Shown here in pieces: positions 55,705 through 64,000 of a DNA stretch of 64,000 nucleotides (positions within the stretch are counted from its first letter, which is position 1; each line of letters starts with the position of its first letter). Origin of the DNA: JBDHTQ01 sp039808765 (GTDB lineage: Bacteria > Pseudomonadota > Alphaproteobacteria > UBA2400); contig JBDHTQ010000001.1 of NCBI GenBank assembly GCA_039808765.1, positions 248,001-312,000 of the forward strand, given 5' to 3'. Below the pieces are notes generated by a model that saw only the letters and a program-made list of their open reading frames with translations, did not search any database and was not told where the DNA came from. Made by a program: the position numbers and the translations under genes.

Positions 55705-56490
55705 ATGTTAAACAGACCTCCGCATCTTTTGGGACCAGATACTCCCCATGTTGTTTCCGCCATTGTTATATCTGGCGAAGGTAGTGCTTCTGATCAGACG
55801 GATTTAATAGGACGCATTCTGTTGGCGAAGCGTGCGCAAAGCGTTGACCTATTGCCGGGACAATGGTGTTTCCCGTCTGGTCATCGCAAAAATGGTGAGA
55901 CCCCCTCTGCTGCGCTCAAGCGTGAAATATTAGAGGAGCTTGGGATTGAAGTGAACATTACTCAATCTCCTATCGTCGAGGCTTTTTCAATCGTTCGTCA
56001 AACTGATCATGAGGGAAGAGTTCGTTTTCAGCCCTATGCCTTGAGTGTATACATTGTTCGGGATTGGACTGGTATGCCCCATAATAATGAACCGGATAGT
56101 TGTGATGGTATTCAGTGGATGGACTTAGGTAGTGTTGTTGCCTTGAATAATAAGGCAACCGTGATTGATGCAGTTCTTGGTGCTATGATAAGCAAAAAAC
56201 AACGCTTGCTGTTTGAGCTTGGTCCAGAAAAAATAGCTGAGTTTATTTCAAGTATAAATGACGAAAAGGATAACGATGTACGCGCTGTTTTTGACGCTTT
56301 GAGCGCTTGGGAAGAGGGGGCGCCCCAATACACACTTGAGGGATGTCTAAGGCTTTTTGATTTTAGCAAGCCGTGTTCACGTCGGTTGTTTCGTCATGCA
56401 CCTCCCCCCCCCAGATCCTTACGCATTGTTCATGATTCTTTCTCACGTTTTGTAATGACGCCGTATCCATCAACAATAAACGTTCGCTAA
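55705..56490 (+). CDS. Nudix hydrolase with C-terminal extension
   Basis: 261 residues. The Nudix box is complete: GHRKNGETPSAALKREILEE-LGI (G-x5-E-x7-R-E-x2-E-E-x-G). It sits after a beta-strand region (ILLAKRAQSVDLLPGQWCFP), as in NTP or capped-nucleotide pyrophosphohydrolases. About 110 residues after the fold do not match anything I know, and substrate cannot be predicted. Alone on its transcript between degP and the metal exporter. Confidence 0.88.
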   Translation: MLNRPPHLLGPDTPHVVSAIVISGEGSASDQTDLIGRILLAKRAQSVDLLPGQWCFPSGHRKNGETPSAALKREILEELGIEVNITQSPIVEAFSIVRQTDHEGRVRFQPYALSVYIVRDWTGMPHNNEPDSCDGIQWMDLGSVVALNNKATVIDAVLGAMISKKQRLLFELGPEKIAEFISSINDEKDNDVRAVFDALSAWEEGAPQYTLEGCLRLFDFSKPCSRRLFRHAPPPPRSLRIVHDSFSRFVMTPYPSTINVR

Positions 56491-56591
56491 AACTTTGGGA
56501 AAAGTTTTTTACTAGCGAAATTTGGTTTTTATCGTATGATCTGAACGTTAGCATGGGTTAACGCTAAAAATACAGGGTAGGTAGTACGCTT

Positions 56592-57623
56592 ATGGCGGAA
56601 AACGAATCAGCATCTACGCATAAGACCATTGACTTGGATAAAAAAGCGGCTGACGACATTTATCTTGCTGCTGATCCAGCTGCGCATGCGGGTGATCATG
56701 ACCACTCTGAACTAGCCCATACACACCATGCTATCGCACACATGCGTGAGAAAACGCTTATTACAGCTGTTGCTCTGACCAGCGGATTTATGGTGGTCGA
56801 GTTTTTAGCTGGATGGTACGCGGGATCGCTGGCATTGATGGCCGATGCGTTGCATATGTTGACGGATGGTGCAGCGCTTGGCTTGGCTCTTTTTGCCGTA
56901 GTCTGGTCGCGAAAGCATGCTGATGATCATCATCATTTTGGTTATGGACGTATGCAGGTGCTGGCAGCTTTTATCAACAGCCTGATTGTGATGGGACTAG
57001 CTGCATTGCTTTCTGCACGCGCCGTGAGACGATTTTGGCATCCGGTTGAAGCGATCGAATTTGACCTGATGTTTTGGGTTGCACTGGTTGGGCTTTTCGT
57101 TAATATTGCGATATTCTTTGTGCTTCATCGGAGTCACGATAAAAATGTAAATATTCGGGCTGCACTTTTGCACGTTTTAGGTGATTTGCTTAGTTCTGTT
57201 TGCGTCATCGCTGCCGCTTTAATTATGCGTTACACCAACTGGGCACTTGTTGACCCCATTGCAACATTTGTAATTTCAGCCCTTTTGGCGCACAGTGCAA
57301 AAAATATATTTTATGAAAGCGGCCACATTTTGTTAGAGGGGCGTCCGGTTGGATTCGACCCTGTGAAAGTTGTGGATAAAATTTGTCAGATGATTCCTGA
57401 AGTAAAAGAAATTCATCATCTTCACGCATGGTCACTTTCGGGGGAGGATGTGCTTTTAACGCTTCATGCAATTGTCTCAGATGATTATATCCACTCTGAT
57501 GATGAAATTTTAGAGCAGATTAAAAAAATTCTTACGACCAGTTTTGGGATCATACATAGTACTGTTCAAATTGAGCGAACCAAATGTGCAGACAGTTTTA
57601 TTCATCATCAGGACGTTAAATGA
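56592..57623 (+). CDS. Cation diffusion facilitator (Zn/Cd/Co exporter)
   Basis: 343 residues. Six helices; His-rich N-terminus (HAGDHDHSELAHTHH) and a loop HADDHHHFGYGR typical of CzcD/ZitB. Metal site residues HxxxD appear twice, in ALHMLTDGAAL and LHVLGDLLSSV. The cytoplasmic C-terminal domain (VDKICQMIPEVKEIHHLHAW) follows. Exports zinc or similar divalent metals by proton antiport. Confidence 0.93.
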   Translation: MAENESASTHKTIDLDKKAADDIYLAADPAAHAGDHDHSELAHTHHAIAHMREKTLITAVALTSGFMVVEFLAGWYAGSLALMADALHMLTDGAALGLALFAVVWSRKHADDHHHFGYGRMQVLAAFINSLIVMGLAALLSARAVRRFWHPVEAIEFDLMFWVALVGLFVNIAIFFVLHRSHDKNVNIRAALLHVLGDLLSSVCVIAAALIMRYTNWALVDPIATFVISALLAHSAKNIFYESGHILLEGRPVGFDPVKVVDKICQMIPEVKEIHHLHAWSLSGEDVLLTLHAIVSDDYIHSDDEILEQIKKILTTSFGIIHSTVQIERTKCADSFIHHQDVK

Positions 57624-57828
57624 ACTAAATTGACACGCCCTAAATCTTTTTTTAGCCATATCCATTAAGTCTTTGTTATTTATTAAAAAGCTAATATAGT
57701 AGATCTTAGTTCTACCCCTTGTAATATTTGCCTATCAGCACCACTTAATGTCTATTGTCAATTTAACCCGAATAAGTGTTCTTGTTTTCAAGTGTATCCA
57801 AGAAGTGACTTATTGAGCGAGGTGTCCT

Positions 57829-60291
57829 ATGGTTGATTTGCCGAACAAAGGTTCGCTATTTCCCGTTTTACCATTGCGCGATATCGTGGTCTTTCCCCAC
57901 ATGATCGTTCCGCTTTTTGTGGGGCGGGAAAAGTCTGTGCGTGCGCTTGAAGATGTGATGCATGAAGAAAAACAAATTCTTCTTGTCACACAAAAGAATG
58001 CTGCTCAAGATGATCCGGGGCCGGCTGATCTTTATTCGGTGGGCACGCTTGGCACTGTTCTACAGCTATTAAAATTACCCGATGGTACGGTAAAGGTTTT
58101 GGTTGAAGGGCAACGTCGTGCACGTGTTGTTCGTTTTTCAGATAGCGCAGATTTTTACCAAGCCTATGCTGAAGTCATACCTGAAAATGGGGATGGTGAG
58201 TCAACCGCTTCAGCTGCGAATAGTGAATCACAGGAACAAGAGATGGACGCATTAATGCGTGCTGTGATATCGCAGTTTGAGCAATATATCAAACTGAACA
58301 AGAAAATTTCGCCGGAAATTTTGGTTTCATTAGGTCAGATTGATAGTCCGGCAAAGCTCGCTGATACCGTGGCTTCGCATTTATCACTCAAGTTGGCTGA
58401 TAAACAGGCCTTGCTTGAGTCAGAGAGAGTAAGTGATCGACTGGAAAAAGTTTATGGTCATATGGAAAGCGAAATTGGCGTTTTACAAGTCGAAAAACGT
58501 ATTCGCAACCGCGTAAAGCGACAGATGGAAAAAACCCAGCGTGAATATTATTTGAATGAGCAGATGAAGGCTATTCAGAAAGAGCTGGGTGAAAATGAGG
58601 ATGGCAAAGATGAATTGTCAGAACTCGCAGAAAAAATTGAAAAAACAAAACTCAGCAAAGAAGCCAGGGAAAAAGCTGAGGGCGAATTAAAGAAACTACG
58701 CCACATGAGTCCCATGTCAGCCGAAGCTTCTGTCGTGCGTAATTATCTTGATTGGATTTTGAGTTTGCCATGGAAAAAACCGGCGAAGCTCAAACACGAT
58801 ATGAACTTTGCTGAAGATGTTCTTAACAAAGATCACTACGGATTGGAAAAGGTGAAAGAGCGCATTCTTGAGTATCTCGCTGTGCAAGAGCGTGTGCAAA
58901 AAGTGAAAGGGCCAATTCTTTGTCTTGTTGGCCCTCCCGGTGTGGGGAAGACATCATTGGGGAAGTCTATTGCACGTGCAACCGGACGCAGTTTTGTTCG
59001 TATGTCCTTGGGGGGTGTGCGTGATGAAGCTGAAATTCGTGGCCATCGTCGCACCTATATCGGCGCAATGCCCGGTAAGGTTATTCAAGGGATGAAGAAG
59101 GGCAAGACCACCAATCCGCTTTTCTTGTTTGATGAGATTGACAAGCTGGGTTCGGATTGGCGCGGAGATCCGTCTTCTGCCCTACTTGAGGTGCTTGATC
59201 CAGAACAAAACAGCACGTTCAATGATCATTATCTTGAAGTTGATTATGATTTGTCGAATACGCTTTTTGTCTGTACCGCGAATAGCCTTAACATGCCGCA
59301 GCCATTGTTGGATCGCATGGAGATCATTCGTCTTTCCGGTTATACCGAAGATGAAAAAATTGAAATTTCGAAGCGCCATTTGATCAATAAGCAAATGGAA
59401 GATCACGGACTCAAAGAGGCAGAGTTTGCAGTTGAAGAGCAAGCGCTGCGTGACATTGTTCGCTTCTACACACGTGAAGCTGGCGTGCGTAGTCTTGAGC
59501 GTGATATTGCCAAGCTTGCGCGTAAGGCGGTGAAAGAACTTGTCAGCCGCTCGACACCAGAGAAGAAAGAAAGGATTGTCATTACGTCTGACAATCTTGA
59601 TCAATACTTGGGTGTACGCAAATTCCTCTACAGCGAACTGGAAGAGAATGATTTGGTTGGTGTAACAACAGGATTGGCGTGGACCGAGGTCGGCGGTGAT
59701 ATTCTTCAAATTGAGGCCGTGTCGTTGACTGGCAAGGGCAAGGTATCAGCGACGGGTAAACTCGGTGATGTGATGAAGGAGTCTGTTCAAGCTGCTGAAA
59801 GCTTCGTGAAGTCACGTGCACCAAGCTATGGTATCAAGCCAAGTTATTTTGCACGTCGTGATATTCACGTTCATGTTCCTGAAGGTGCAACACCAAAAGA
59901 TGGTCCAAGCGCAGGTGTTGCTATGGTCACATCAATCGTGTCGGTGATGACGGGGATTCCTGTTCGCAAAGATATTGCCATGACGGGGGAAATTTCTCTG
60001 CGTGGTCGTGTTTTACCCATCGGTGGATTAAAAGAGAAGTTGCTTGCAGCGATGCGTGCAGGGATCAAAACGGTACTCATTCCCCGTGACAACCAGAAGG
60101 ATTTAGTTGAAATTCCGAAGAACATCAAAGATCACCTGACAATTATTCCTGTTACGATGGCTGATGATGTTTTGAAACATGCACTTGTTCGTTCGCTTAC
60201 ACCAATTGAATGGAGTGAAGAAGAAGAGTTGGCTGAATTGGCGAGACAGAAAAGTATCGAGAGTCAGCTTGATCAATTAAGACCACATTAG
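57829..60291 (+). CDS. lon: ATP-dependent protease La
   Basis: 820 residues, normal length. N-terminal substrate domain (LFPVLPLRDIVVFPHMIVPL), AAA+ module with Walker A GPPGVGKTS and Walker B LFLFDEIDKLG, and the proteolytic Ser-Lys dyad in KDGPSAGVAM and IGGLKEKLLAA. Degrades misfolded and regulatory proteins in the cytoplasm. A terminator follows, then an HU gene, the same order as in many proteobacteria. Confidence 0.97.
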   Translation: MVDLPNKGSLFPVLPLRDIVVFPHMIVPLFVGREKSVRALEDVMHEEKQILLVTQKNAAQDDPGPADLYSVGTLGTVLQLLKLPDGTVKVLVEGQRRARVVRFSDSADFYQAYAEVIPENGDGESTASAANSESQEQEMDALMRAVISQFEQYIKLNKKISPEILVSLGQIDSPAKLADTVASHLSLKLADKQALLESERVSDRLEKVYGHMESEIGVLQVEKRIRNRVKRQMEKTQREYYLNEQMKAIQKELGENEDGKDELSELAEKIEKTKLSKEAREKAEGELKKLRHMSPMSAEASVVRNYLDWILSLPWKKPAKLKHDMNFAEDVLNKDHYGLEKVKERILEYLAVQERVQKVKGPILCLVGPPGVGKTSLGKSIARATGRSFVRMSLGGVRDEAEIRGHRRTYIGAMPGKVIQGMKKGKTTNPLFLFDEIDKLGSDWRGDPSSALLEVLDPEQNSTFNDHYLEVDYDLSNTLFVCTANSLNMPQPLLDRMEIIRLSGYTEDEKIEISKRHLINKQMEDHGLKEAEFAVEEQALRDIVRFYTREAGVRSLERDIAKLARKAVKELVSRSTPEKKERIVITSDNLDQYLGVRKFLYSELEENDLVGVTTGLAWTEVGGDILQIEAVSLTGKGKVSATGKLGDVMKESVQAAESFVKSRAPSYGIKPSYFARRDIHVHVPEGATPKDGPSAGVAMVTSIVSVMTGIPVRKDIAMTGEISLRGRVLPIGGLKEKLLAAMRAGIKTVLIPRDNQKDLVEIPKNIKDHLTIIPVTMADDVLKHALVRSLTPIEWSEEEELAELARQKSIESQLDQLRPH

Positions 60292-60308
60292 TCTTTTTCG
60301 TGTGTTGA

Positions 60309-60346
60309 AAAAGAGACGTCCGACGTGTAGGGTAGTCTCTTTTTTC
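60309..60346 (+). terminator. Terminator of lon
   Basis: AAAGAGAC pairs with GTCTCTTT around a 17-base loop, followed by TTTTCTCTT, 18 bases after the lon stop. Confidence 0.8.
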
Positions 60347-60440
60347 TCTTCAGCGCTTAAGAATGATTGACGTTACGCAACCTTCATGCTTCCATATGTG
60401 TGTGATGTGGTAGAGGTATGTATCACAAGGGAGTGGGGTC

Positions 60441-60758
60441 ATGAATAAGAACGGTCTGATTGAAAATGTCGCACGCGCTACTAAGATGTCTAAGCCAGCC
60501 GTGGCCGTTATCGTCGAATCGATGTTTGAAATTATCAAAAACGAACTTGAGAGCGGTGGTAGCGTTAAGTTGGTTGGTTTTGGTTCGTTTCATATAAGCG
60601 AACGCAAATCAAGTGAAGGAAGACATCCGCGTACAGGAGAAGTTATTCAAATTAATACTGTGCGCAATATTCGCTTTAGACAAGGGTCAGATTTGAAGTT
60701 ACGAATTAACAGGAAGCGTGCAGATAACACACGGCTTCTTGGTGATTCCATCATTTGA
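60441..60758 (+). CDS. HU/IHF family DNA-binding protein
   Basis: 105 residues with GGGAG before the ATG. MNKNGLIENVARATKMSKPA, VKLVGFGSFHISERKSSEGR, HPRTGEVIQI and RFRQGSDLKLRIN are the standard fold with the DNA-bending beta arm (the Pro in RHPRTGE intercalates). About 12 residues longer than E. coli HU. Whether it acts as HU or IHF alpha is open, but position after lon favours HU. Confidence 0.93.
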   Translation: MNKNGLIENVARATKMSKPAVAVIVESMFEIIKNELESGGSVKLVGFGSFHISERKSSEGRHPRTGEVIQINTVRNIRFRQGSDLKLRINRKRADNTRLLGDSII

Positions 60759-60783
60759 GACTTTGTCTGTTATGAATGTGATG

Positions 60784-60824
60784 AGCAAAAAAAGCATTGC
60801 GCCTTTACAATACTTTTTTGTGCT
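60784..60824. terminator. Bidirectional terminator between HU gene and tldD
   Basis: AGCAAAAAAAGCATTG and CAATACTTTTTTGTGCT form an imperfect stem with A-runs and T-runs on both sides, serving the convergent genes ending at 60758 and 60838. Confidence 0.7.
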
Positions 60825-60837
60825 GGGCTTGATAAAA

Positions 60838-62274
60838 TTATAGTGCCGTTCCACCGATTGTTATGCTGTCGATGCGCAGAGATGGCTGGCCAACGCCTAC
60901 AGGAACCAATTGCCCAGCTTTACCGCATGAACCCGAACCGCGATCCAACGAAAAATCATTACCAATCATGCTTACTTTGGTTAAGCATTCTGGTCCACTG
61001 CCGATCAATGTTGCGCCTTTAATCGGGTATTGAATTTTTCCATTTTCAATGAAGTAGGCTTCATCCATAGAGAAGACAAATTTCCCAGTGGTAATATCAA
61101 CCTGACCGCTGTTAAAATTAGGTGCGAAGATCCCTTTCTTCACTGATGAAATCAATTCTTCTTGAGTATAGTTTCCACCTTGCATGTAGGTATTCGTCAT
61201 GCGTGGCAAAGGAGGGTGGGCGTAACTTTGACGACGGCAATTACCCGTTGGCAGTTTGCCAAGCAGGCGGGCACTTAAGCGATCATGCATAAAGCCTTTG
61301 AGAATGCCATCCTTAATCAAAACGTTTTCTTGTGAAGGCGTTCCTTCATCGTCAATTGTAATTGACCCGCGGTGGTTAGGAACAATGCCGCTATCAATTA
61401 CCGTTACACCGCTAGCCGCAATTTTTTGTCCTAAAAGTCCGGCAAAAGCTGATGATTTTTTATAATTGAAATCACCTTCCAAGCCGTGGCCAATTGCCTC
61501 GTGCAGCAGAACGCCACAATAACCATTACCAAGTACAACGGGCATTTCACCGGCGGGCGCTGGCTTCGCCTCAAAATTTATATCAGCGGCGCGGATAGCC
61601 AAATCTACAGCTGGTTGCCAGACACTTGGATCAAGAAACTGTTCAAGCGTGACGCGGTTGCCCATACCGTGGGTACCTTTTTCTTGCCGATCATTGTTTT
61701 TAAGAATGACCGAGATAAATATACGAACCAAGGGGCGAATATCTGCCACACGATATCCATCAGCGCGCAGGATCTGCACGGCTTGCCAGGTTGATGTAAT
61801 TGCTGCCGAGACCTGATTCACGCGCGGATCTTTTTTGCGTGCGTAAGCGTCAATAGATTGAAGCAAGGCAACTTTTTGTGCGAGTGAATGTGCATTGATG
61901 GGGTTTGCATCGGTGTATAATAATTTTTGTGGCGCAGAGATAGGCGTGTCTACTGCAAAGGTGCGTCCATGATCAATTACAGCCCGCACAGTGGGAACAG
62001 CGCGCTTTAATGCATCAAGGCTCAGTACGGATGAGTGTGCATAGCCTGTTGCTTCACCAATGACCCCACGCAAAGCCAGTCCTTGTGAGCGATCAAAGCT
62101 TGATGATTTAAGGTGGCCATCATCCCATAGCAGCGCTTCAAACTCGGTAAACTCCATAAAAAGCTCACCATCATCTGCGCCTTGTAAGGCATCAGAGACC
62201 AAGACTTGCGTTTTGCGCATATCTAAACCGGTTTGATGAAAAAACAGTTGGTCCGTTGTCTCAAGATGCGACAT
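60838..62274 (-). CDS. tldD: TldD-type metalloprotease
   Basis: 478 residues. The zinc site HEAIGHGLEGD, TIDDEGTPSQENVLIKDG, PTGNCRRQSYAHPPLPRMTN and GSGSCGKAGQ near the C-terminus are diagnostic. With TldE/PmbA it degrades unfolded or modified peptides; the partner is not in this window. GAGGG precedes the ATG. Convergent with the HU gene. Confidence 0.96.
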   Translation of the reverse strand: MSHLETTDQLFFHQTGLDMRKTQVLVSDALQGADDGELFMEFTEFEALLWDDGHLKSSSFDRSQGLALRGVIGEATGYAHSSVLSLDALKRAVPTVRAVIDHGRTFAVDTPISAPQKLLYTDANPINAHSLAQKVALLQSIDAYARKKDPRVNQVSAAITSTWQAVQILRADGYRVADIRPLVRIFISVILKNNDRQEKGTHGMGNRVTLEQFLDPSVWQPAVDLAIRAADINFEAKPAPAGEMPVVLGNGYCGVLLHEAIGHGLEGDFNYKKSSAFAGLLGQKIAASGVTVIDSGIVPNHRGSITIDDEGTPSQENVLIKDGILKGFMHDRLSARLLGKLPTGNCRRQSYAHPPLPRMTNTYMQGGNYTQEELISSVKKGIFAPNFNSGQVDITTGKFVFSMDEAYFIENGKIQYPIKGATLIGSGPECLTKVSMIGNDFSLDRGSGSCGKAGQLVPVGVGQPSLRIDSITIGGTAL

Positions 62275-62419
62275 AATTTAACCCTCGTTTCTGATTTTAG
62301 GGAGTATGGCCATTTTTTGATAAAAAGGCTACCCTCTACTTGCAAGTTTCGTAGCCTTCCGCCACATTAATGACTGGCTGCGAGAAATGACAATACAGCG
62401 TATCTTAAGGATGGCTTGA

Positions 62420-63826
62420 ATGCTGCAATACATCTCAACCCGTGGTGCGTCATCCCCGGCAACCTTCTCTGAGGCTGTGATTAAGGGGATTGCTGCCGAC
62501 GGGGGATTATACATTCCCATGGTGTGGCCGCAGCTCGGAGAAGAAATCTTGGCCGAATTGCGCGGAAAAAGTTTTCAGCAAATTGCCTGCGTTATCTTGT
62601 CGCTTTTTTGTCCGGATGTGCGAGAAAATATAATTTCTGCGATTGTGCAGGATGTTTTTTCATCTCCGCAATTTTCGCATAGAGGTATTGCCCCCCTGAA
62701 ACAATTAAAAAATAATCTTTGGCTGCTCGAACTTTTTTATGGCCCTACGTTTTCATCAAAAGACTTTTCACTGGGCTTGACGGCCGCATTGCTAGAGCAT
62801 GTATTACCCTCGACGCAAACACCGCATACTGTTTTAATGGCTGCACAGGGTGATACAGGTGCAGCTGCGGTTGAGGCTTTTCGTGGTAAGAAAAATATAG
62901 AGCTTTTTGTGTTATATCCTGTCGGTGATGTCCCCGATCGGCAGAAGCGGGCCATAACCTCTGTGACAGAAAAAAACATTCATGCCATTGCAATTGATGG
63001 CATGTTTGATCAATGCCAAGAGTTAGTAAAAGCGCTTTTGAATGATGAGGGATTAACACGCATATTTCATTTGGGAACTGCGAACTCTTTCAATATTGCG
63101 CGAGTGATTGCTACGATTATTCCAGTCATTTATGCTGCATTAAACTTGGGATCGCCTGAGCGTACGCTGACGTTTTGCGTTCCGACTGGAAATTTTACGT
63201 CTGCATTTGCATGTTATGCAGCATATCGGATGGGGATTCCTATTGGTCGCATTGTTTATGCCACCAATGCTAATAACGCATTAAGGCGTTTTTATGATGA
63301 TGGCATTATGAAAGTACATCCCTTACAAAGAACGGTTGCGCCGGATTTGGATGTTACAGCTGCAGCGAATTTTGAACGTCTTCTGTTCGAGCTTTGTGAC
63401 CGTAAGGCGGGCGAGATCGTACGATTGTTAGCGAGCTATCGTGCTTCCGGATCATATGACATTACACCGGGAAATTTAAGAAAGTTTCGTACGCTTTTCT
63501 TTGCTTCCAGCGCGACTGATTCACAAATTGTTGAAACGATGGTGCAGGCCTACCGTGATTATGAGGTGGTGATTGATCCTCAAACGGCTGTGGCCTTGCA
63601 CGCTGTTAATGATTCAAAACTGGATGAAATGTTTCCGGCGGTGGTTTTGGCACCCTGTCATCCGGTTAAATTTTCTGAGACGGTTTTACGAGCAATTGCT
63701 GTGCGCCCTTCAATGGCAAATCGTCACTTGCCGATGTCAAGTGCGAATGAAAAAACATTGATTCTACCTGCGGACTTTCGTGTAGTAAGTGATTATATTC
63801 GCATGCATGCGCGCCGTGCATTATAA
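62420..63826 (+). CDS. thrC: Threonine synthase
   Basis: 468 residues, the long ThrC type. Starts MLQYISTRGASSPATFSEAV; the PLP lysine is in YGPTFSSKDFSLG, phosphate-binding loop AAQGDTGAAAVEAF, and PTGNFTSAFACYAAYRMGIP follows. Converts O-phosphohomoserine to threonine. Its neighbour is an M16 peptidase, an order common in alphaproteobacteria. Confidence 0.96.
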   Translation: MLQYISTRGASSPATFSEAVIKGIAADGGLYIPMVWPQLGEEILAELRGKSFQQIACVILSLFCPDVRENIISAIVQDVFSSPQFSHRGIAPLKQLKNNLWLLELFYGPTFSSKDFSLGLTAALLEHVLPSTQTPHTVLMAAQGDTGAAAVEAFRGKKNIELFVLYPVGDVPDRQKRAITSVTEKNIHAIAIDGMFDQCQELVKALLNDEGLTRIFHLGTANSFNIARVIATIIPVIYAALNLGSPERTLTFCVPTGNFTSAFACYAAYRMGIPIGRIVYATNANNALRRFYDDGIMKVHPLQRTVAPDLDVTAAANFERLLFELCDRKAGEIVRLLASYRASGSYDITPGNLRKFRTLFFASSATDSQIVETMVQAYRDYEVVIDPQTAVALHAVNDSKLDEMFPAVVLAPCHPVKFSETVLRAIAVRPSMANRHLPMSSANEKTLILPADFRVVSDYIRMHARRAL

Positions 63827-63845
63827 AAGAGGAGCCTTTTTACGA

Positions 63846-64000
63846 ATGATTTATCCCACCCCTCAGATCACAACATTGCCCAATGGACTGCGTGTGGCAA
63901 CAGATACAGTGATCACGGCTTCAAGTGTTCATCTTGCCTTATTTGTCGGTGTGGGGTCACGGTACGAAGAACCGCAGCATGAAGGGCTATCACATTTGCT
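63846..64000 (+). CDS. M16 family zinc peptidase (3' end outside window)
   Basis: Only about 51 residues are seen, from ATG 63846 (GAGGAG about 13 bases upstream, long spacing): MIYPTPQITTLPNGLRVATD, then VGVGSRYEEPQHEGLSHLL. That is the mitochondrial processing peptidase/insulinase start, where the final His should be the first residue of HxxEH. Twenty bases after the thrC stop, probably same operon. Confidence 0.85.
   Translation, partial: MIYPTPQITTLPNGLRVATDTVITASSVHLALFVGVGSRYEEPQHEGLSHL

Overview
The window is a 64 kb chromosomal segment that reads as an alphaproteobacterium of moderate GC, probably host-associated. The lineage call rests on linked housekeeping genes: an alphaproteobacterial mitofilin homologue overlapping hemY, threonine synthase next to an M16 peptidase, lon followed by an HU gene, and ftsE-ftsX-plsC. 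The lifestyle call rests on two separated components of a Dot/Icm-type (IVB) type IV secretion system, a DotA/TraY protein (30.9-33.4 kb) and a DotP/IcmD-like protein (7.5-7.9 kb), and on several unrecognised, low-complexity or protease-like proteins that could be secreted substrates. This is inference; no species can be named from the sequence alone.

Layout. 1-2.2 kb: 3' part of a DUF2339 multi-membrane protein. 2.3-6.6 kb: accessory stretch with an HETGH metallopeptidase-like protein, an IS481-type transposase remnant, a two-gene DUF488 module whose DUF488 gene carries an in-frame amber codon, and tRNA-Ser(GCT). 6.7-15.6 kb: nth, dotP/icmD-like gene, orphan proteins, accA, DUF2889, a CNNM/CBS membrane protein, purC, small secreted or orphan proteins and sufE. 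15.6-25.5 kb: a 2350-residue membrane-anchored coiled-coil protein, then ftsE-ftsX-plsC. 25.5-30.7 kb: xerD-type recombinase, EVE protein, gpsA, an RlmD/TrmA-type methyltransferase. 30.9-35.2 kb: dotA and a 555-residue Pro/Ala-rich protein, closed by a strong terminator. 35.2-43.3 kb: PrcB-like secreted protein, PAS-GGDEF-EAL protein, DUF2066 protein, PBP1a, tRNA-Phe(GAA). 43.8-49.1 kb: Gly-rich probable lipoprotein, mitofilin-hemY pair, two RNA methyltransferase-type genes. 49.3-54 kb: a complete MacAB-TolC-like efflux operon on the minus strand. 54-64 kb: DegP/HtrA protease, Nudix hydrolase, CDF metal exporter, Lon, HU, TldD, ThrC and the start of an M16 peptidase.

The least-explained signals are: (i) an interspersed hairpin-rich element, present as a 101-bp tandem duplication after purC and in diverged form near 22.7 and 49.2 kb, with a short shared segment near 26.86 kb; two of its copies also carry a conserved short reading frame on the minus strand; (ii) the giant coiled-coil protein beside ftsEX; (iii) the dispersed Dot/Icm genes with candidate substrates; (iv) short genes with good ribosome binding sites (47 and 49 codons) that ordinary gene calling would miss. 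No CRISPR array, rRNA or complete insertion sequence was seen.
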